In this document: positions 45,045-55,106 of the stretch, one piece after another
How the letters are laid out: the number at the start of each line of letters is the position of its first letter
Position numbering within the stretch: the first letter of the stretch is position 1
Origin: Peribacillus huizhouensis
GTDB lineage: Bacteria; Bacillota; Bacilli; Bacillales; DSM-1321
DNA length: 64,000 nucleotides
Reading direction: 5' to 3'
Assembly: GCF_014138605.1 (NCBI RefSeq)
Contig: NZ_JACJHX010000001.1
Coordinates: 186,001-250,000 of the forward strand
Made by a program: the position numbers and the translations under genes
Notes under the pieces: generated by a model
Told to the model about the DNA's origin: nothing
The model's database searches: none
What the model saw: the letters and a program-made list of their open reading frames with translations, nothing else

Positions 45045-45516
45045 TCTGTCTCTCCTTCTTTTCTTGTCGCTCTGCTAAAAACATATAAATTACGAGTAAA
45101 GCAACACCAATACAAAGTGCTGAATCGGCAACATTAAATACAGGGAAGCTATAATTAAAAATATACGTATGAACGAAGTCCACTACTTCTTTTCTGATAA
45201 CTCGGTCAATAAAATTACCAATCGCTCCACCTAGCATTAAGCCAAGCGCTACGCCTAAAAGTTTACTTTCTTTGCTTAATTTCTGGATGTAGTACATGAT
45301 TCCGATAATAACAACTACAGTAATCAAGTAAAAGAACCACATTTGACCTTGAAGAATCCCCCAGGCAGCACCACGATTTCGATGTGAAGTGATATATAGA
45401 TAATTTTCAATAATTTCGATGCTTTCCCCGTACTCCATTTTTTTCACAACAAACCACTTCGTTAGCTGGTCAGCCGCAATAACCAACAGGGCAATTATAT
45501 AATAGAACATATTCAA
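45037..45516 (-). CDS. lspA: Lipoprotein signal peptidase LspA
   Basis: Cleaves prolipoprotein signal peptides in the membrane. 159 residues with four hydrophobic segments. Catalytic aspartates are in GNFIDRV and FNVADSAL, the two conserved family motifs. The B. subtilis neighbour ylyA (dksA-like) is absent between this gene and ileS. Confidence 0.97.
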   Translation of the reverse strand: MNMFYYIIALLVIAADQLTKWFVVKKMEYGESIEIIENYLYITSHRNRGAAWGILQGQMWFFYLITVVVIIGIMYYIQKLSKESKLLGVALGLMLGGAIGNFIDRVIRKEVVDFVHTYIFNYSFPVFNVADSALCIGVALLVIYMFLAERQEKKERQND

Positions 45517-45605
45517 TCCCCCAACCTAATCGCAATCTTTTCTAATGAATTGTAGCACAATCTTTATTCATTGCATAATTAAGATTGTTAAATAATCCGA
45601 ATTTT

Positions 45606-45648
45606 AAAAGGTCTGTCCCCACATTATAATGTAGGAAACAGACCTGAT
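45606..45648 (-). terminator. Terminator after ileS (GGTCTGTCC variant)
   Basis: Minus-strand AGGTCTGTTTCC ... GGGGACAGACCTTTT hairpin with inner ACATTATAATGT. About 30 bp after the ileS stop. Resembles the GGTCTGACC family. Confidence 0.7.
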
Positions 45649-45673
45649 GACACATCCTTATTAGATGGCTATT

Positions 45674-48439
45674 TTAGTTTGTATAATGTTCCGACATAAC
45701 TGTAGCACAGCGAGGGCAAAGAGTTGGATGTGTTTCAACTGTCCCTACTTCTTCTGAAACATTCCAGCAGCGTTCACAAGTTTCACCTTCGGCTTTATCA
45801 ACTACAATTACAGCTTTGTCTAATTTGATTGCTTCTTTTGGAGCATCTTCCACTGTTCCACCTACTGCAAACTTAGAAACAATGAATAGTTGTTCAAGAT
45901 TTTCTTCGATGCTATTTAACAAAGTCTGTTCTTTTTCATCTACAAAAACAGTTACTTTTGCATTCAAAGATTTGCCAATCACTTTTTGATTTCTAGCTTC
46001 TTCTAACGCTTTAAGTACATCGTCACGAAGATTTAAGAAGGCATTCCATTTTTCTTCGATTGTGTTCGTGTCAGTCACAGAATATTCTTCAGGCATCACT
46101 GTTAACTGTACACTCTCTTCAGAAACACCAGGAATGAATGCCCAAACTTCATCCGCTGTATGAGAGAGGATTGGTGATACAAGCTTAGTCAAACTTAATA
46201 ATGCTTCGTATAAGAATGTTTGGATAGCTCTACGATCATGACTGTCAGGCGCCTCACAATATAAAATATCCTTCGCATAATCCAAATAGAAAGCACTTAA
46301 ATCAAGTGTACAGAAATTATTAACAAGGTGATAAATAGATGCAAATTCATAATTTTCATAGGCTGATTTTGTTTGTTTGATTAATTTATTCAATTTAATC
46401 ATCATAAACTGATCGACTTCACGAAGATTTTCATAGGCAACTTTATCCGTCTCTGGATTAAATCCTTCCAAATTCCCTAAAAGGAAACGGAATGTATTTC
46501 GAATCTTACGATATACATCTGCTACTTGTTTCAAAATTGGGTCAGATACACGGACATCCGATTGATAGTCTACAGAAGCAACCCATAAACGAAGGATATC
46601 TGCTCCAAGTTGATTCATTACTTTCGCTGGGATTACGACGTTTCCAATTGACTTACTCATTTTGCGACCTTCACCATCAAGGGCAAAACCATGACTTAAC
46701 ACGCCTTTATACGGTGCTTTCCCAGTTACTGCTACTGCAGTTGAAAGCGATGAGTTAAACCAACCGCGATATTGGTCTGATCCTTCTAAATATAAGTCAG
46801 CAGGGCGTTGTAGATCTTCACGCTCTTCCAAAACGGCCTGATGTGATGATCCTGAATCGAACCAAACATCCATAATATCTGTTTCTTTTGTAAAGAGACC
46901 ATTTGGACTACCAACATGTGAAAATCCTTCCGGAAGCAAGTCTTTCGCTTCACGTTCAAACCAAACATTTGATCCATGCTCACGGAATAAATCAGATACA
47001 TGATTGATCGTCTCATCTGTGATAATTTCCTGGCCATCTTCTGCATAAAACACAGGAATTGGAACTCCCCAAGCCCGTTGACGAGAAATACACCAGTCTC
47101 CACGGTCACGGACCATATTATACAGACGAGTTTCTCCCCAAGCTGGAACCCATTTTGTTTCTTCAATTGCTGTCAATAGTTCACTTCGGAAATCTTTAAT
47201 TGATGCAAACCACTGAGCTGTTGCACGGAAGATTGTCGGTTTTTTCGTCCGCCAGTCATGTGGATATGAGTGGGTAATGAAGTTCAACTTTAATAACGCG
47301 CCGACTTCTTGTAGCTTATCAGTAATCGGTTTATTGGCCTCATCATAAAAAAGACCCGCAAACTCACCTGCTTCATTTGTCATAACCCCTTTTTCATCAA
47401 CAGGGCACAAAACATCAAGGCCGTATTTTTGACCAACAATAAAGTCATCTTCTCCGTGTCCAGGCGCAGTATGGACACAACCAGTACCTGCATCTGTCGT
47501 TACATGTTCACCGAGCATAACTAGAGATTGACGGTCATATAAAGGATGCTTCGCTAAAACATGTTCCAGCTCATTTCCTTTTACTGTTTTTACAACAGTT
47601 GGATTTTCCCAAGCAATAGTCGCAGAAACTGTCTCAAGAAGCGCTTGTGCAACTACATAGCGTGTTCCATCCACTTCTACAACAACATATGTCAAATCAG
47701 GGTGAACGGAAATACCAAGGTTTGCTGGAATAGTCCAAGGTGTTGTTGTCCAGATTACAATTTTCGTACCATTTTCAAGAACGTTTTTACCATCCACTAC
47801 ATCAAATGCAACATAAATCGATGCAGAACGTTTATCTTGGTATTCAATTTCAGCTTCAGCAAGTGCAGATTCACTTGATGGAGACCAATAAACTGGTTTT
47901 TTCCCTTTATAGATATATCCTTTTTTCGCCATATCACCGAATACTTTAATTTGCTGTGCTTCATATTCAGGCTTAAGAGTAATATATGGATTTTCCCAAT
48001 CACCGCGAACACCTAAACGTTTAAATTGTTCACGTTGGCCATCAATTTGTTGATAAGCGTATTCTTCACAAAGCTTACGGAATTCTGCGACACTCATTTC
48101 TTTCCGTTTCACACCTTTTTTTGTTAGTGCCGTTTCGATTGGGAGACCATGTGTATCCCAACCAGGTACGTAAGGTGCATGAAAACCATTCATTGATTTA
48201 AATCGAACAATGAAGTCCTTCAAGATTTTATTCAAAGCATGCCCCATATGAATATCTCCATTTGCGTATGGAGGGCCATCATGAAGGATGAATAGCGGTC
48301 GGCCTTTCGTTTTTTCTTGCACCTTTTGATAAATATTCATTTCTTCCCATGCTGATTGAATTTCTGGTTCTCTTTTCGGTAAATTTCCTCTCATCGGGAA
48401 TTCTGTCTTGGGCATCAATAAAGTATCTTTGTATTCCAT
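45674..48439 (-). CDS. ileS: Isoleucyl-tRNA synthetase
   Basis: Charges tRNA-Ile. 921 residues from the ATG at 48439, matching B. subtilis length; GGAGG lies 7 bases upstream, whereas the in-frame ATG 18 bases earlier has none. Class I motifs HMGH ([11 protein letters not shown]) and KMSKS ([10 protein letters not shown]), an editing domain in the middle, and a C-terminal zinc site CERCWNV...CPRC. Controlled by the T-box leader upstream. Confidence 0.98.
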   Translation of the reverse strand: MEYKDTLLMPKTEFPMRGNLPKREPEIQSAWEEMNIYQKVQEKTKGRPLFILHDGPPYANGDIHMGHALNKILKDFIVRFKSMNGFHAPYVPGWDTHGLPIETALTKKGVKRKEMSVAEFRKLCEEYAYQQIDGQREQFKRLGVRGDWENPYITLKPEYEAQQIKVFGDMAKKGYIYKGKKPVYWSPSSESALAEAEIEYQDKRSASIYVAFDVVDGKNVLENGTKIVIWTTTPWTIPANLGISVHPDLTYVVVEVDGTRYVVAQALLETVSATIAWENPTVVKTVKGNELEHVLAKHPLYDRQSLVMLGEHVTTDAGTGCVHTAPGHGEDDFIVGQKYGLDVLCPVDEKGVMTNEAGEFAGLFYDEANKPITDKLQEVGALLKLNFITHSYPHDWRTKKPTIFRATAQWFASIKDFRSELLTAIEETKWVPAWGETRLYNMVRDRGDWCISRQRAWGVPIPVFYAEDGQEIITDETINHVSDLFREHGSNVWFEREAKDLLPEGFSHVGSPNGLFTKETDIMDVWFDSGSSHQAVLEEREDLQRPADLYLEGSDQYRGWFNSSLSTAVAVTGKAPYKGVLSHGFALDGEGRKMSKSIGNVVIPAKVMNQLGADILRLWVASVDYQSDVRVSDPILKQVADVYRKIRNTFRFLLGNLEGFNPETDKVAYENLREVDQFMMIKLNKLIKQTKSAYENYEFASIYHLVNNFCTLDLSAFYLDYAKDILYCEAPDSHDRRAIQTFLYEALLSLTKLVSPILSHTADEVWAFIPGVSEESVQLTVMPEEYSVTDTNTIEEKWNAFLNLRDDVLKALEEARNQKVIGKSLNAKVTVFVDEKEQTLLNSIEENLEQLFIVSKFAVGGTVEDAPKEAIKLDKAVIVVDKAEGETCERCWNVSEEVGTVETHPTLCPRCATVMSEHYTN

Positions 48440-48599
48440 AATTCTTCCTCCATCCAATTAGAAAAGCTTAAAGCAACTTGACTAGTTCTACTTCTTTGTT
48501 CCTCCCCATTACCTCAATATTTAATTTACTATCACAATTGTGGTGGGGTTTTCAGCCTTTTATAGAGGTAGTAAAACTTCATATCGTTTTTAAGCAACA

Positions 48600-48825
48600 A
48601 AAAAAGTCTTCTCATCCCTAAAATAGGGACGAGAAGACTTTTTCCCGCGGTACCACCCTGGCTAGATAAAGCATTAGATATCTTTATCCTCTCAAGCATT
48701 CGTAACGCGAATGAACGCCTCGTTTACTGCCTTTTACGGGTTCGACTCGGAACTCCAGGGTGATATTCAATACGTTCACTTATACCAGACTTTCACCATC
48801 TCCGGTTCGCTTAAATAAGTGTATG
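48600..48825 (-). ncRNA. T-box leader of ileS
   Basis: On the minus strand: Stem I with the GGTGAAAG/CTGG distal elements, a probable ATC isoleucine specifier (48762-48764), and the T-box GGTGGTACCGCGGG (around 48644-48657). The terminator AAGTCTTCTCGTCCC with GGGATGAGAAGACTT is followed by a T-run (48602-48642). Uncharged tRNA-Ile would favour antitermination. Confidence 0.95.
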
Positions 48826-48918
48826 AATGCATTTACTATCCCTATCATCGTTTCATATCAATATTAGGTTGATTGTAAGAAATTATATGCGAAACAAGTG
48901 TGAAAAGTCAAGGCGATA

Positions 48919-49419
48919 TTATGAATCTTTGTCTGCAAATTCGGTTGCATCGACTTCATATTCCATTAGATTATCCCAGTCATCTGCACTCAACAAATCT
49001 AGCTGTGCTTCCACGAGCATCTTGAATCTTGTCCTAAATACTTTGGATTGTTTCTTCAATTCTTCAATTTCCAAAGCAAGTTTTCTTGCTTTACTTAGAG
49101 AATCATTAACAATCCGATCAGCGTTCTTCTCAGCTTCTTTAATAATCAATTTTGCTTCTTTTTGGGCATTACGCTTTACTTCTTCCGCAGCCTCTTGAGC
49201 AATGATGATTGATTTATTCAATGTTTCCTCAATATTATTAAAGTGGCCAAGACGATCATCTACTTCATTCAGTTTCTGTTCAAGTTCTTTCTTTTCCCGG
49301 AGTATCAGCTCATAATCCTTAATAATCTGATCAAGAAATTCATTTACTTCATCCTCATCATATCCACGGAAGCCTTTACTGAACTCCTTATTATGTATAT
49401 CAATCGGGGTTAATGGCAT
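48919..49419 (-). CDS. divIVA: Cell division/polarity protein DivIVA
   Basis: Binds negatively curved membranes at septa and poles and recruits MinJ and others. 166 residues; the N-terminal membrane-binding region starts MPLTPIDIHNKEFSKGFRGY, with the conserved Phe and Arg in FSKGFRGY, followed by long coiled coils (about 25-130). Last in the ylmC-to-divIVA cluster. Confidence 0.96.
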   Translation of the reverse strand: MPLTPIDIHNKEFSKGFRGYDEDEVNEFLDQIIKDYELILREKKELEQKLNEVDDRLGHFNNIEETLNKSIIIAQEAAEEVKRNAQKEAKLIIKEAEKNADRIVNDSLSKARKLALEIEELKKQSKVFRTRFKMLVEAQLDLLSADDWDNLMEYEVDATEFADKDS

Positions 49420-49474
49420 GATGCACCTCCATGTATTCTCTATGTCTTAAATGATGTTCTTGCTAATTTATTCA

Positions 49475-50248
49475 TTATTTATGCCTGCCGATACTTATTC
49501 GCCATTTTTCTTTTTTCGTTTTACCATCTATCGACAAAATTTTGGCTCTACCAAACCCTCTTACAGATAAAGTGTCACCTTCTCGACATTCCATTGAACC
49601 ATGCTCAGTACTTTTAAAATTGACTTTTACTTTACCAGCAGCTAGTAGAGTTTGGGCTTTTTGTCTTGAAAGATTAGTAACAGCAGCTAGTAGAACATCC
49701 AGTCTAAGTGATGAAACGGTATGGCTCTGCTCTTCCCAATGCTCTTTTATTATAATAATCTCTGTTAAAGAAAGCTTTTTAATTGAAACAGAAACATTGC
49801 CCATTTTTTCTAAGTTTGCAGTAAGATAATCCTCAATTTCTGCTGCCGCTATAAATTGAACATTCTGTCCATCTATTAAAATGTCACCAAATTTCTCACG
49901 CTTCAAACCAAGCGACATGAGCGTACCAAGGACATGCCTATGTTCCAACGAAATAAATTTCTTTGGGTATGAAATTTCGAATAAAATCAATTGGTAGTCC
50001 GCTTTCTCTGGTACATAATAATCGGGATAAATGAGGGCACGTTTACGTTCTACCGCTTCACTTCCTCCAAAAAATTGCAGTAAAGCGGCATCATCATTTC
50101 CAACCAAAGCAAGTAAAATTTGTTGTTCACGCGGATTAAGGAAATCAGTTAATCTGGGACAATAATTCTGCTTTACCGCCTCGACCCAACCACGTGCATG
50201 ATCAATAAACTCTTTTTCTTCCGGCCTGAAATGCTGGTAAATATTCAT
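49475..50248 (-). CDS. ylmH: YlmH, S4-domain RNA-binding protein
   Basis: RNA-binding protein of the yggS-sepF cluster; in B. subtilis it has been linked to a RqcH-independent ribosome quality control route. 257 residues: an N-terminal domain of the YlmH family, then a C-terminal S4 domain (about 180-245: LRLDVLLAAVTNLSRQKAQT ... GDTLSVRGFGR). A link with rqcH in the same window is suggestive only. Confidence 0.9.
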   Translation of the reverse strand: MNIYQHFRPEEKEFIDHARGWVEAVKQNYCPRLTDFLNPREQQILLALVGNDDAALLQFFGGSEAVERKRALIYPDYYVPEKADYQLILFEISYPKKFISLEHRHVLGTLMSLGLKREKFGDILIDGQNVQFIAAAEIEDYLTANLEKMGNVSVSIKKLSLTEIIIIKEHWEEQSHTVSSLRLDVLLAAVTNLSRQKAQTLLAAGKVKVNFKSTEHGSMECREGDTLSVRGFGRAKILSIDGKTKKEKWRISIGRHK

Positions 50249-50272
50249 GAAATGCTACTCCCTTAAATACCT

Positions 50273-50533
50273 TTAAATCCACAAGAAAATCTGACTGATC
50301 CCATAACCTGCAAACTGCAAAGCAAGAATTGCAACAATTGGTGAAAAGTCAATCATTCCAAGAGGTGGAACAAATCTTCTAAACGGTTCTAAATATGGCT
50401 CACTGATCCTAGCTAAAAACTGCCCAATCGATGTTTCTCTAGCATTGGGAAACCATGACATTAAAATATAGGCAACTAGTGCATATGAATAAAATTTAAT
50501 CACCGTTAATATAATCCCAACTAACATTGTCAT
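50273..50533 (-). CDS. ylmG: YggT-family membrane protein YlmG
   Basis: 86-residue membrane protein with two hydrophobic helices (about 4-24 and 62-82) and the conserved [12 protein letters not shown] and [21 protein letters not shown] segments of the YGGT family. Probably linked to division via its neighbours sepF and divIVA; function otherwise unclear. Confidence 0.92.
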   Translation of the reverse strand: MTMLVGIILTVIKFYSYALVAYILMSWFPNARETSIGQFLARISEPYLEPFRRFVPPLGMIDFSPIVAILALQFAGYGISQIFLWI

Positions 50534-50539
50534 TTCGCT

Positions 50540-50995
50540 CTACCACCTCGCTTCTTCGTACTCCTCGTCCAAAGCGAACCCAGTAATATTTCCGGAAACG
50601 TCCACATTATCCGGAGTACATAAGAATATATCTGTACCAATTTTTTGTATGTCCCCACTGATTGCATAAACCGTCCCACTTAAGAAATCGACAATTCGTT
50701 TAGCTTGGTCATGCTGTATTCGTTGCAAGTTTACTACAACTGCACGGCGATTTTTTAAATGGTCTGCTACTTCTTGGGCTTCTGAGTATGCACGCGGTTC
50801 TAATAATACTACTTTAGAAGATTTTTGAACACTTTGCAAACTTACTACATTCTTATTTTCATTCTGTGAGGTTTGGAAGCTTTTCGATGATTTCATTGGT
50901 TTCGTTTCCTTCACCTCTTCCTCGACCAATTCTTCTCTGTATTCATATTCATCATCCAATGCAAAATATGATTTAAATTTTGATACAAATGACAT
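50540..50995 (-). CDS. sepF: Cell division protein SepF
   Basis: FtsZ-bundling membrane anchor needed for septum formation. 151 residues: N-terminal amphipathic membrane helix ([14 protein letters not shown]), acidic linker, then the SepF/DUF552 core from about 60 ([40 protein letters not shown]). It lies 15 bp after ylmE and 7 bp before ylmG. Confidence 0.97.
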   Translation of the reverse strand: MSFVSKFKSYFALDDEYEYREELVEEEVKETKPMKSSKSFQTSQNENKNVVSLQSVQKSSKVVLLEPRAYSEAQEVADHLKNRRAVVVNLQRIQHDQAKRIVDFLSGTVYAISGDIQKIGTDIFLCTPDNVDVSGNITGFALDEEYEEARW

Positions 50996-51010
50996 GAATC
51001 GTGTACCTCC

Positions 51011-51688
51011 TTAGGATTCCCCACCGACTAATGCAGTTCCTATGCGAATCATCGTTGCACCTTCTTCAATTGCAATTGTGAAATCATTCGACATTCCCAT
51101 TGATAACTCCATACATGGTGCATGTGTCATGTTGGCAGATTGAACTTCTTTTTGTAACTCCTTCAATTTTTTAAAGCAAGTCCGAAGTTCATTTTCATCT
51201 TCCGTAAGAGGAGCCATTGTCATTAATCCAGCAATTTGAATATTTGAAAAAGATTCTAAACTACGAATAAATGATAACGTCTCTAAAGGAGTAATACCAT
51301 GCTTTGATTCTTCCCCAGAAACATTTACTTGCACTAGACATTTTATAGGCTTAGCCGCCCGCTTCTGAATTTCTTCGGCCAACGAAATCCGATCAAGGGA
51401 ATGAATATATTCCACTTTATCTATGATATTTTTGACCTTCCTAGTTTGCAGGCTGCCAATATAATGCCAGATTGGCTTGTCCCCTAATACAGCATATTTA
51501 TTTATAAGCCCTTCATCTCGATTTTCACCGAGATGATGAAGCCCAGCTTCTATCGCTTCATTGGCACGCTCTACTGAAACGTACTTTGTCACAGCTACTA
51601 CCGTAATTTCTTCACGGCTTCTGCCACTTTTCTGACATGCAGCATTTATTTTTTCATCAATAATCGTTTTGTTATCTGCTACTCTCAA
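51011..51688 (-). CDS. ylmE: YggS-family PLP homeostasis protein YlmE
   Basis: Pyridoxal-phosphate-binding protein that helps balance PLP pools; no catalytic activity is known. 225 residues with the PLP lysine in VVAVTKYVSVE, HLGENRDEGL and the C-terminal ELSMGMSNDFTIAIEEGATMIRIG. The start codon is TTG (MRVADNK) with AAAGGAA just upstream; no better in-frame ATG was seen. Confidence 0.95.
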   Translation of the reverse strand: MRVADNKTIIDEKINAACQKSGRSREEITVVAVTKYVSVERANEAIEAGLHHLGENRDEGLINKYAVLGDKPIWHYIGSLQTRKVKNIIDKVEYIHSLDRISLAEEIQKRAAKPIKCLVQVNVSGEESKHGITPLETLSFIRSLESFSNIQIAGLMTMAPLTEDENELRTCFKKLKELQKEVQSANMTHAPCMELSMGMSNDFTIAIEEGATMIRIGTALVGGES

Positions 51689-51696
51689 TGTTCCTT

Positions 51697-52518
51697 TTAT
51701 TCCTCCTTCCAGCCGATAAAACTCATAAGACGTCCTGTTTTTCCTTGATCACGCCTATGAGAGAAAAATGTATCATTTTCACAGCTGGTACATAGTGTAG
51801 AAATTTCAATTTGTTCTCGAGGAACACCGGCCTTTACTAAAATTTCAGTATTGACCTGTTTCAGATTTAGCTTATATTGTCCATCGCTAATTAAATTATA
51901 TGGCTTTTCGTCATAATCTTCCACCAATTTTTGCACAAACTTGACAATTTTATTATCGACAACATAACATTCGCCACAAATAGCTGGACCAATTGCTACA
52001 TGAATGTCTGTAGACTTAATACCAGCTTGATTCCATGACTCAATCATAGAAGCTGCGATCCCAGAAACTGTTCCTCTCCAACCTGCATGAGCGATCCCGA
52101 CCATGCCATACTTTGGTGCGATGTAATAAAGGGGTACACAGTCCGCATAACAAAGGGTGAGGAGAATTTGTTTCTCTGTAGTAAAAAGTCCGTCCGTTGC
52201 TTTAAGGCTGGTAAGATAATCTTTCGAGCCCTTTCCACAGTCTGACGGGAAAACCTTCTCAACCTTTGTCTCATGCGTCTGTTCAGCGCAAACCCAATCT
52301 GTTAAAGGAAATGAAAGCTTTTTTGCTAAGTTTTGACGATTCGCGATAACATCCTCGGTGTTATCACCCACATGAAAGCCGATATTCAGTGAAGCATAGT
52401 CCCCCTTGCTAACTCCACCATTTTTTGTTGTGAACCCTGCAATTAGCCCTGGAAACTTATTCATCCAGCCTTCGAGACAATAAAATTCTTCTTCACGCAA
52501 TAAAAATGGTTCTGTCAT
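51697..52518 (-). CDS. ylmD: YlmD, multicopper-oxidase-like/purine nucleoside phosphorylase family (DUF152)
   Basis: Cytoplasmic enzyme of the YfiH/LACC1 family; members hydrolyse or phosphorylate purine nucleosides and have been called polyphenol oxidases. 273 residues with the metal motifs TLCYADCVPLYY and GIAHAGWRGTVSG, and CGECYVVD. Ends 9 bp before ylmE. Confidence 0.93.
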   Translation of the reverse strand: MTEPFLLREEEFYCLEGWMNKFPGLIAGFTTKNGGVSKGDYASLNIGFHVGDNTEDVIANRQNLAKKLSFPLTDWVCAEQTHETKVEKVFPSDCGKGSKDYLTSLKATDGLFTTEKQILLTLCYADCVPLYYIAPKYGMVGIAHAGWRGTVSGIAASMIESWNQAGIKSTDIHVAIGPAICGECYVVDNKIVKFVQKLVEDYDEKPYNLISDGQYKLNLKQVNTEILVKAGVPREQIEISTLCTSCENDTFFSHRRDQGKTGRLMSFIGWKEE

Positions 52519-52592
52519 AATCCCTACCTCTTGTTTTTTATTAAGTGTATCATATTCCCTTTTATTTTCACTATGAAAAGCACAATTACTTG

Positions 52593-52853
52593 CTAATCAT
52601 CAAGACTTTCTTTAAATGCAAATGAATGTTCAACGAGAATCACATCTTCGCCAACTTTTTTTATTTTTTTCCAAGGGATAATAATCTCTTCATCTTTTCC
52701 AAAAATCCCAAGCATCCGGCTCCCATTCGATACAATAATCGCTTCAATGGAACCTGCTTGAGGATTAATAATAAGATCCACCATATTCCCCAATCTTTTT
52801 CCATCTCCAATATTGACAATATCCTTTATTTGAAATTCAGATATTCTGACCAA
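52593..52853 (-). CDS. ylmC: YlmC/YmxH family protein (PRC-barrel)
   Basis: Small PRC-barrel protein of unknown role, paralogous to sporulation protein YmxH. I prefer the TTG start at 52853 (86 residues, MVRISEFQIKDIVN) because GAGGAG lies 9 bases upstream and this matches the shorter relatives. An ATG at 52880 would add nine residues without a good site. Core: GKRLGNMVDLIINPQAGSIE. Head of the ylmC-to-divIVA cluster. Confidence 0.85.
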   Translation of the reverse strand: MVRISEFQIKDIVNIGDGKRLGNMVDLIINPQAGSIEAIIVSNGSRMLGIFGKDEEIIIPWKKIKKVGEDVILVEHSFAFKESLDD

Positions 52854-53019
52854 ACTGATCAGCTCCTCTACATTATTCAAATTTATTATCCGTTTTACAT
52901 AACGAGTGCCTCTGTCTAATCATGAAAGGGTATGTGCAGATTTCCTCTTATTTAAACTCAGAAATTAATAAAATAACAAGTTTAACGAATTTTTTTATTA
53001 ATTGGCTCTATTAAACCCT

Positions 53020-53149
53020 GTTGATTAAAACGAAAGTCGTTTCGTTCGCTTTCCAAGGGCAGTCCAATAGCCTCCTCGGTGCTGTGCGTCTGTGGGGGCT
53101 CCCTTTGACTCTGTTTTCTGCAGGTCTCACGCCTTCCGCTCCAATCAAC
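53020..53149 (-). repeat. Degenerate GTTGATT-bounded Bacillaceae repeat
   Basis: 130 bp with GTTGATT / AATCAAC ends. The minus strand reads GTTGATTGGAGCGGAAGGCG, the well-known start of a repeat common in Bacillus-related genomes. The interior carries GAGACCTGCAG and CACCGAGGAGGCTATTGGAC, decayed from the usual sequence. Non-coding. Confidence 0.8.
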
Positions 53150-53228
53150 ATCATGCCAAAATCAATAATGAGCTTTAACATAGCCGAATAAAGGATTCTT
53201 CCTATAGTAGTATTACATGATATACTGC

Positions 53229-53260
53229 GATAAAGTATAACTTCAATCAGGGAGTTTTAT
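53229..53260 (+). repeat. Short remnant (copy F) of the 320-bp structured repeat
   Basis: Only the family 5' end is left: ATAAAGTATAACTTCAATCA then GGGAG. It lies 80 bp after the GTTGATT-bounded element, in the sigG-ylmC gap, which otherwise holds only the sigG terminator. Confidence 0.5.
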
Positions 53261-53348
53261 CAAAATGTTGTTTCTTAATTCTATGTATATGTTTAAAATG
53301 AAACCACATATGCTTGATTTTAATTCTTTCTTGGTTTATATATTAACG

Positions 53349-53389
53349 CAAAAAAACTCCATATTCCTGACCTTGCCAAGAAATGGAGT
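53349..53389 (-). terminator. Rho-independent terminator of sigG
   Basis: Minus-strand ACTCCAT ... ATGGAGT stem (7 bp) followed by six or seven T residues, 25 bp after the sigG stop. Confidence 0.85.
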
Positions 53390-53413
53390 CTGTTACCATC
53401 CATACAATATCCT

Positions 53414-54193
53414 TTATTGTTGGATATTCTTATTCATTTGCCGGATTGCTGCTTTCTCAAGTCTAGAAACTTGCGCTTGTGAAATGCCAATTTCCTCAGC
53501 CACTTCCATTTGGGTTTTCCCTTGAAAAAATCGCTTTCGGAGAATCATCTTCTCCCGTTCATTTAAACGACGCATTCCTTCATTCAGCGCAATTTCATCA
53601 ATCCATTGACTGTCTTTATTTTTTTCATCACTTAATTGATCTAAGACGTAAATCGGATCTCCACCATCATTATAAATAGGCTCGAATAATGAAACAGGAT
53701 CCTGAATTGCGTCAAGTGCAAAGACAATTTCTTCATGAGAAACATCTAATTCTTTTGCAATTTCTTCAGCTGTTGGTTCACGTAATGTTCTACTCATTAG
53801 CTTTTCTTTTACCTGTAATGCTTTATAGGCGATATCTCGTAGCGAACGAGAAACCCTGATTGGATTATTATCACGTAAATATCTTCTAATTTCTCCGATA
53901 ATCATCGGAACAGCATATGTCGAAAATTTAACATTTTGACCCAAATCGAAATTATCAATCGATTTCATTAAACCAATGCAGCCTACCTGAAATAGATCAT
54001 CCACAAATTCACCCCGGTTATTGAAGCGCTGAATTACGCTCAACACGAGCCGAAGATTGCCGTTTACTAGTTTTTCTCTCGCTGATGAATCGCCACCTTG
54101 CATTTCTTTAAAAAGAATCCGCATTTCTTCATTTTTTAATACCGGTAGTTTTGATGTATCAACACCGCAAATCTCAACCTTGTTACGAGACAA
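53414..54193 (-). CDS. sigG: RNA polymerase sigma-G factor
   Basis: Late forespore sigma factor. 259 residues starting MSRNKVEICGVDTSKLPVLK; the start is TTG at 54193 with GGAGGG 7 bases upstream. The upstream in-frame extension overlaps the promoter and is not coding. Region 2 (DLFQVGCIGLMKSIDNFD), region 3 and region 4 (EVAEEIGISQAQVSRLEKAA) are complete. Transcribed from its own sigma-F-type promoter and by read-through from spoIIGA-sigE. Confidence 0.97.
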   Translation of the reverse strand: MSRNKVEICGVDTSKLPVLKNEEMRILFKEMQGGDSSAREKLVNGNLRLVLSVIQRFNNRGEFVDDLFQVGCIGLMKSIDNFDLGQNVKFSTYAVPMIIGEIRRYLRDNNPIRVSRSLRDIAYKALQVKEKLMSRTLREPTAEEIAKELDVSHEEIVFALDAIQDPVSLFEPIYNDGGDPIYVLDQLSDEKNKDSQWIDEIALNEGMRRLNEREKMILRKRFFQGKTQMEVAEEIGISQAQVSRLEKAAIRQMNKNIQQ

Positions 54194-54230
54194 AATTTTT
54201 CCCTCCTCACAGGAGCTGCCTTTCAAAATT

Positions 54231-54259
54231 AAGTATCTCCCGGAGTTTGAAAAATATGC
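54231..54259 (-). promoter_or_regulatory. Likely sigma-F (or sigma-G) promoter of sigG
   Basis: Minus-strand GCATA (54255-54259) and GGAGATACTT (54231-54240) spaced by about 14 bp, resembling the sigma-F pattern (GYATA, GGnnAnAHTR) except for the last -10 base. Located in the sigE-sigG gap, where B. subtilis has its forespore promoter. Confidence 0.6.
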
Positions 54260-54335
54260 ACAGTGAAGAAACGTAAAAAACACCGATTAAAGATCAAACC
54301 ATTGTAAATAGCTACCTACCTTTAGAAAAAAATTT

Positions 54336-55055
54336 TTACACCATTTTATTAAATTCCTTTCTAAGTCTTTTAATAATTCTTTTTTCTAATCTGGAAATAT
54401 AAGATTGCGAAATCCCTAACATATCCGCTACATCTTTTTGCGTTTTTTCTTCCTGTCCAGCTAATCCAAACCGGAGCTCCATGATTTGCTTTTCTCGATC
54501 AGAAAGCTGAGTGAGGGCTTTTGTTAACAATTTTCTGTCCACATTAGCTTCTAGGTCTTTCGTTATAATATCTTCCTCTGTTCCAAGTACATCGGAAAGC
54601 AATAATTCATTACCATCCCAATCAATATTAAGAGGCTCATCAAAACTCACTTCAGAACGAATCTTATTATTTCTTCGCAGATACATGAGAATTTCATTTT
54701 CGATACATCTAGATGCGTATGTAGCCAATTTAATTTTTTTCTCTGGATTAAATGTATTAACTGCTTTGATTAATCCTATTGTACCGATACTGATTAAATC
54801 CTCAATATTAATACCTGTATTCTCAAATTTTCTCGCAATATAAACAACAAGTCGTAAGTTTCTCTCAATTAGCATAGCACGAGCTGTTTCGTCACCTTTT
54901 GGTAACTTATTTATTAAAACTTCCTCTTCTTCTTTAGAAAGTGGTGGCGGTAGTGCCTCACTTCCTCCAATGTAAAAGATTTCATCAGTTTTCAACCCAA
55001 GCTTAAATAGTAATTTATACCAGTAATAAGTGAGACGTAGAATAGTTTTTTTCAA
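54336..55055 (-). CDS. sigE: Pro-sigma-E factor
   Basis: Mother-cell sigma factor made as an inactive precursor. 239 residues. The first ~27 residues form the pro-sequence ([20 protein letters not shown]), removed by SpoIIGA close to the [14 protein letters not shown] segment. Sigma-70 regions 2-4 follow ([39 protein letters not shown]). TTG start with GGGAG upstream. Second gene of the spoIIG operon. Confidence 0.98.
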   Translation of the reverse strand: MKKTILRLTYYWYKLLFKLGLKTDEIFYIGGSEALPPPLSKEEEEVLINKLPKGDETARAMLIERNLRLVVYIARKFENTGINIEDLISIGTIGLIKAVNTFNPEKKIKLATYASRCIENEILMYLRRNNKIRSEVSFDEPLNIDWDGNELLLSDVLGTEEDIITKDLEANVDRKLLTKALTQLSDREKQIMELRFGLAGQEEKTQKDVADMLGISQSYISRLEKRIIKRLRKEFNKMV

Positions 55056-55106
55056 CTGAATTCTCCCTTCTATTTTCTAGAAATGTGAGTATATTTTATC
55101 TATCGC

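Noticed and set aside
54194-54283. Thirty-residue N-terminal extension of SigG from a GTG start
   Set aside because: No relative has it, and it overlaps the promoter; the TTG at 54193 has a strong GGAGGG site.
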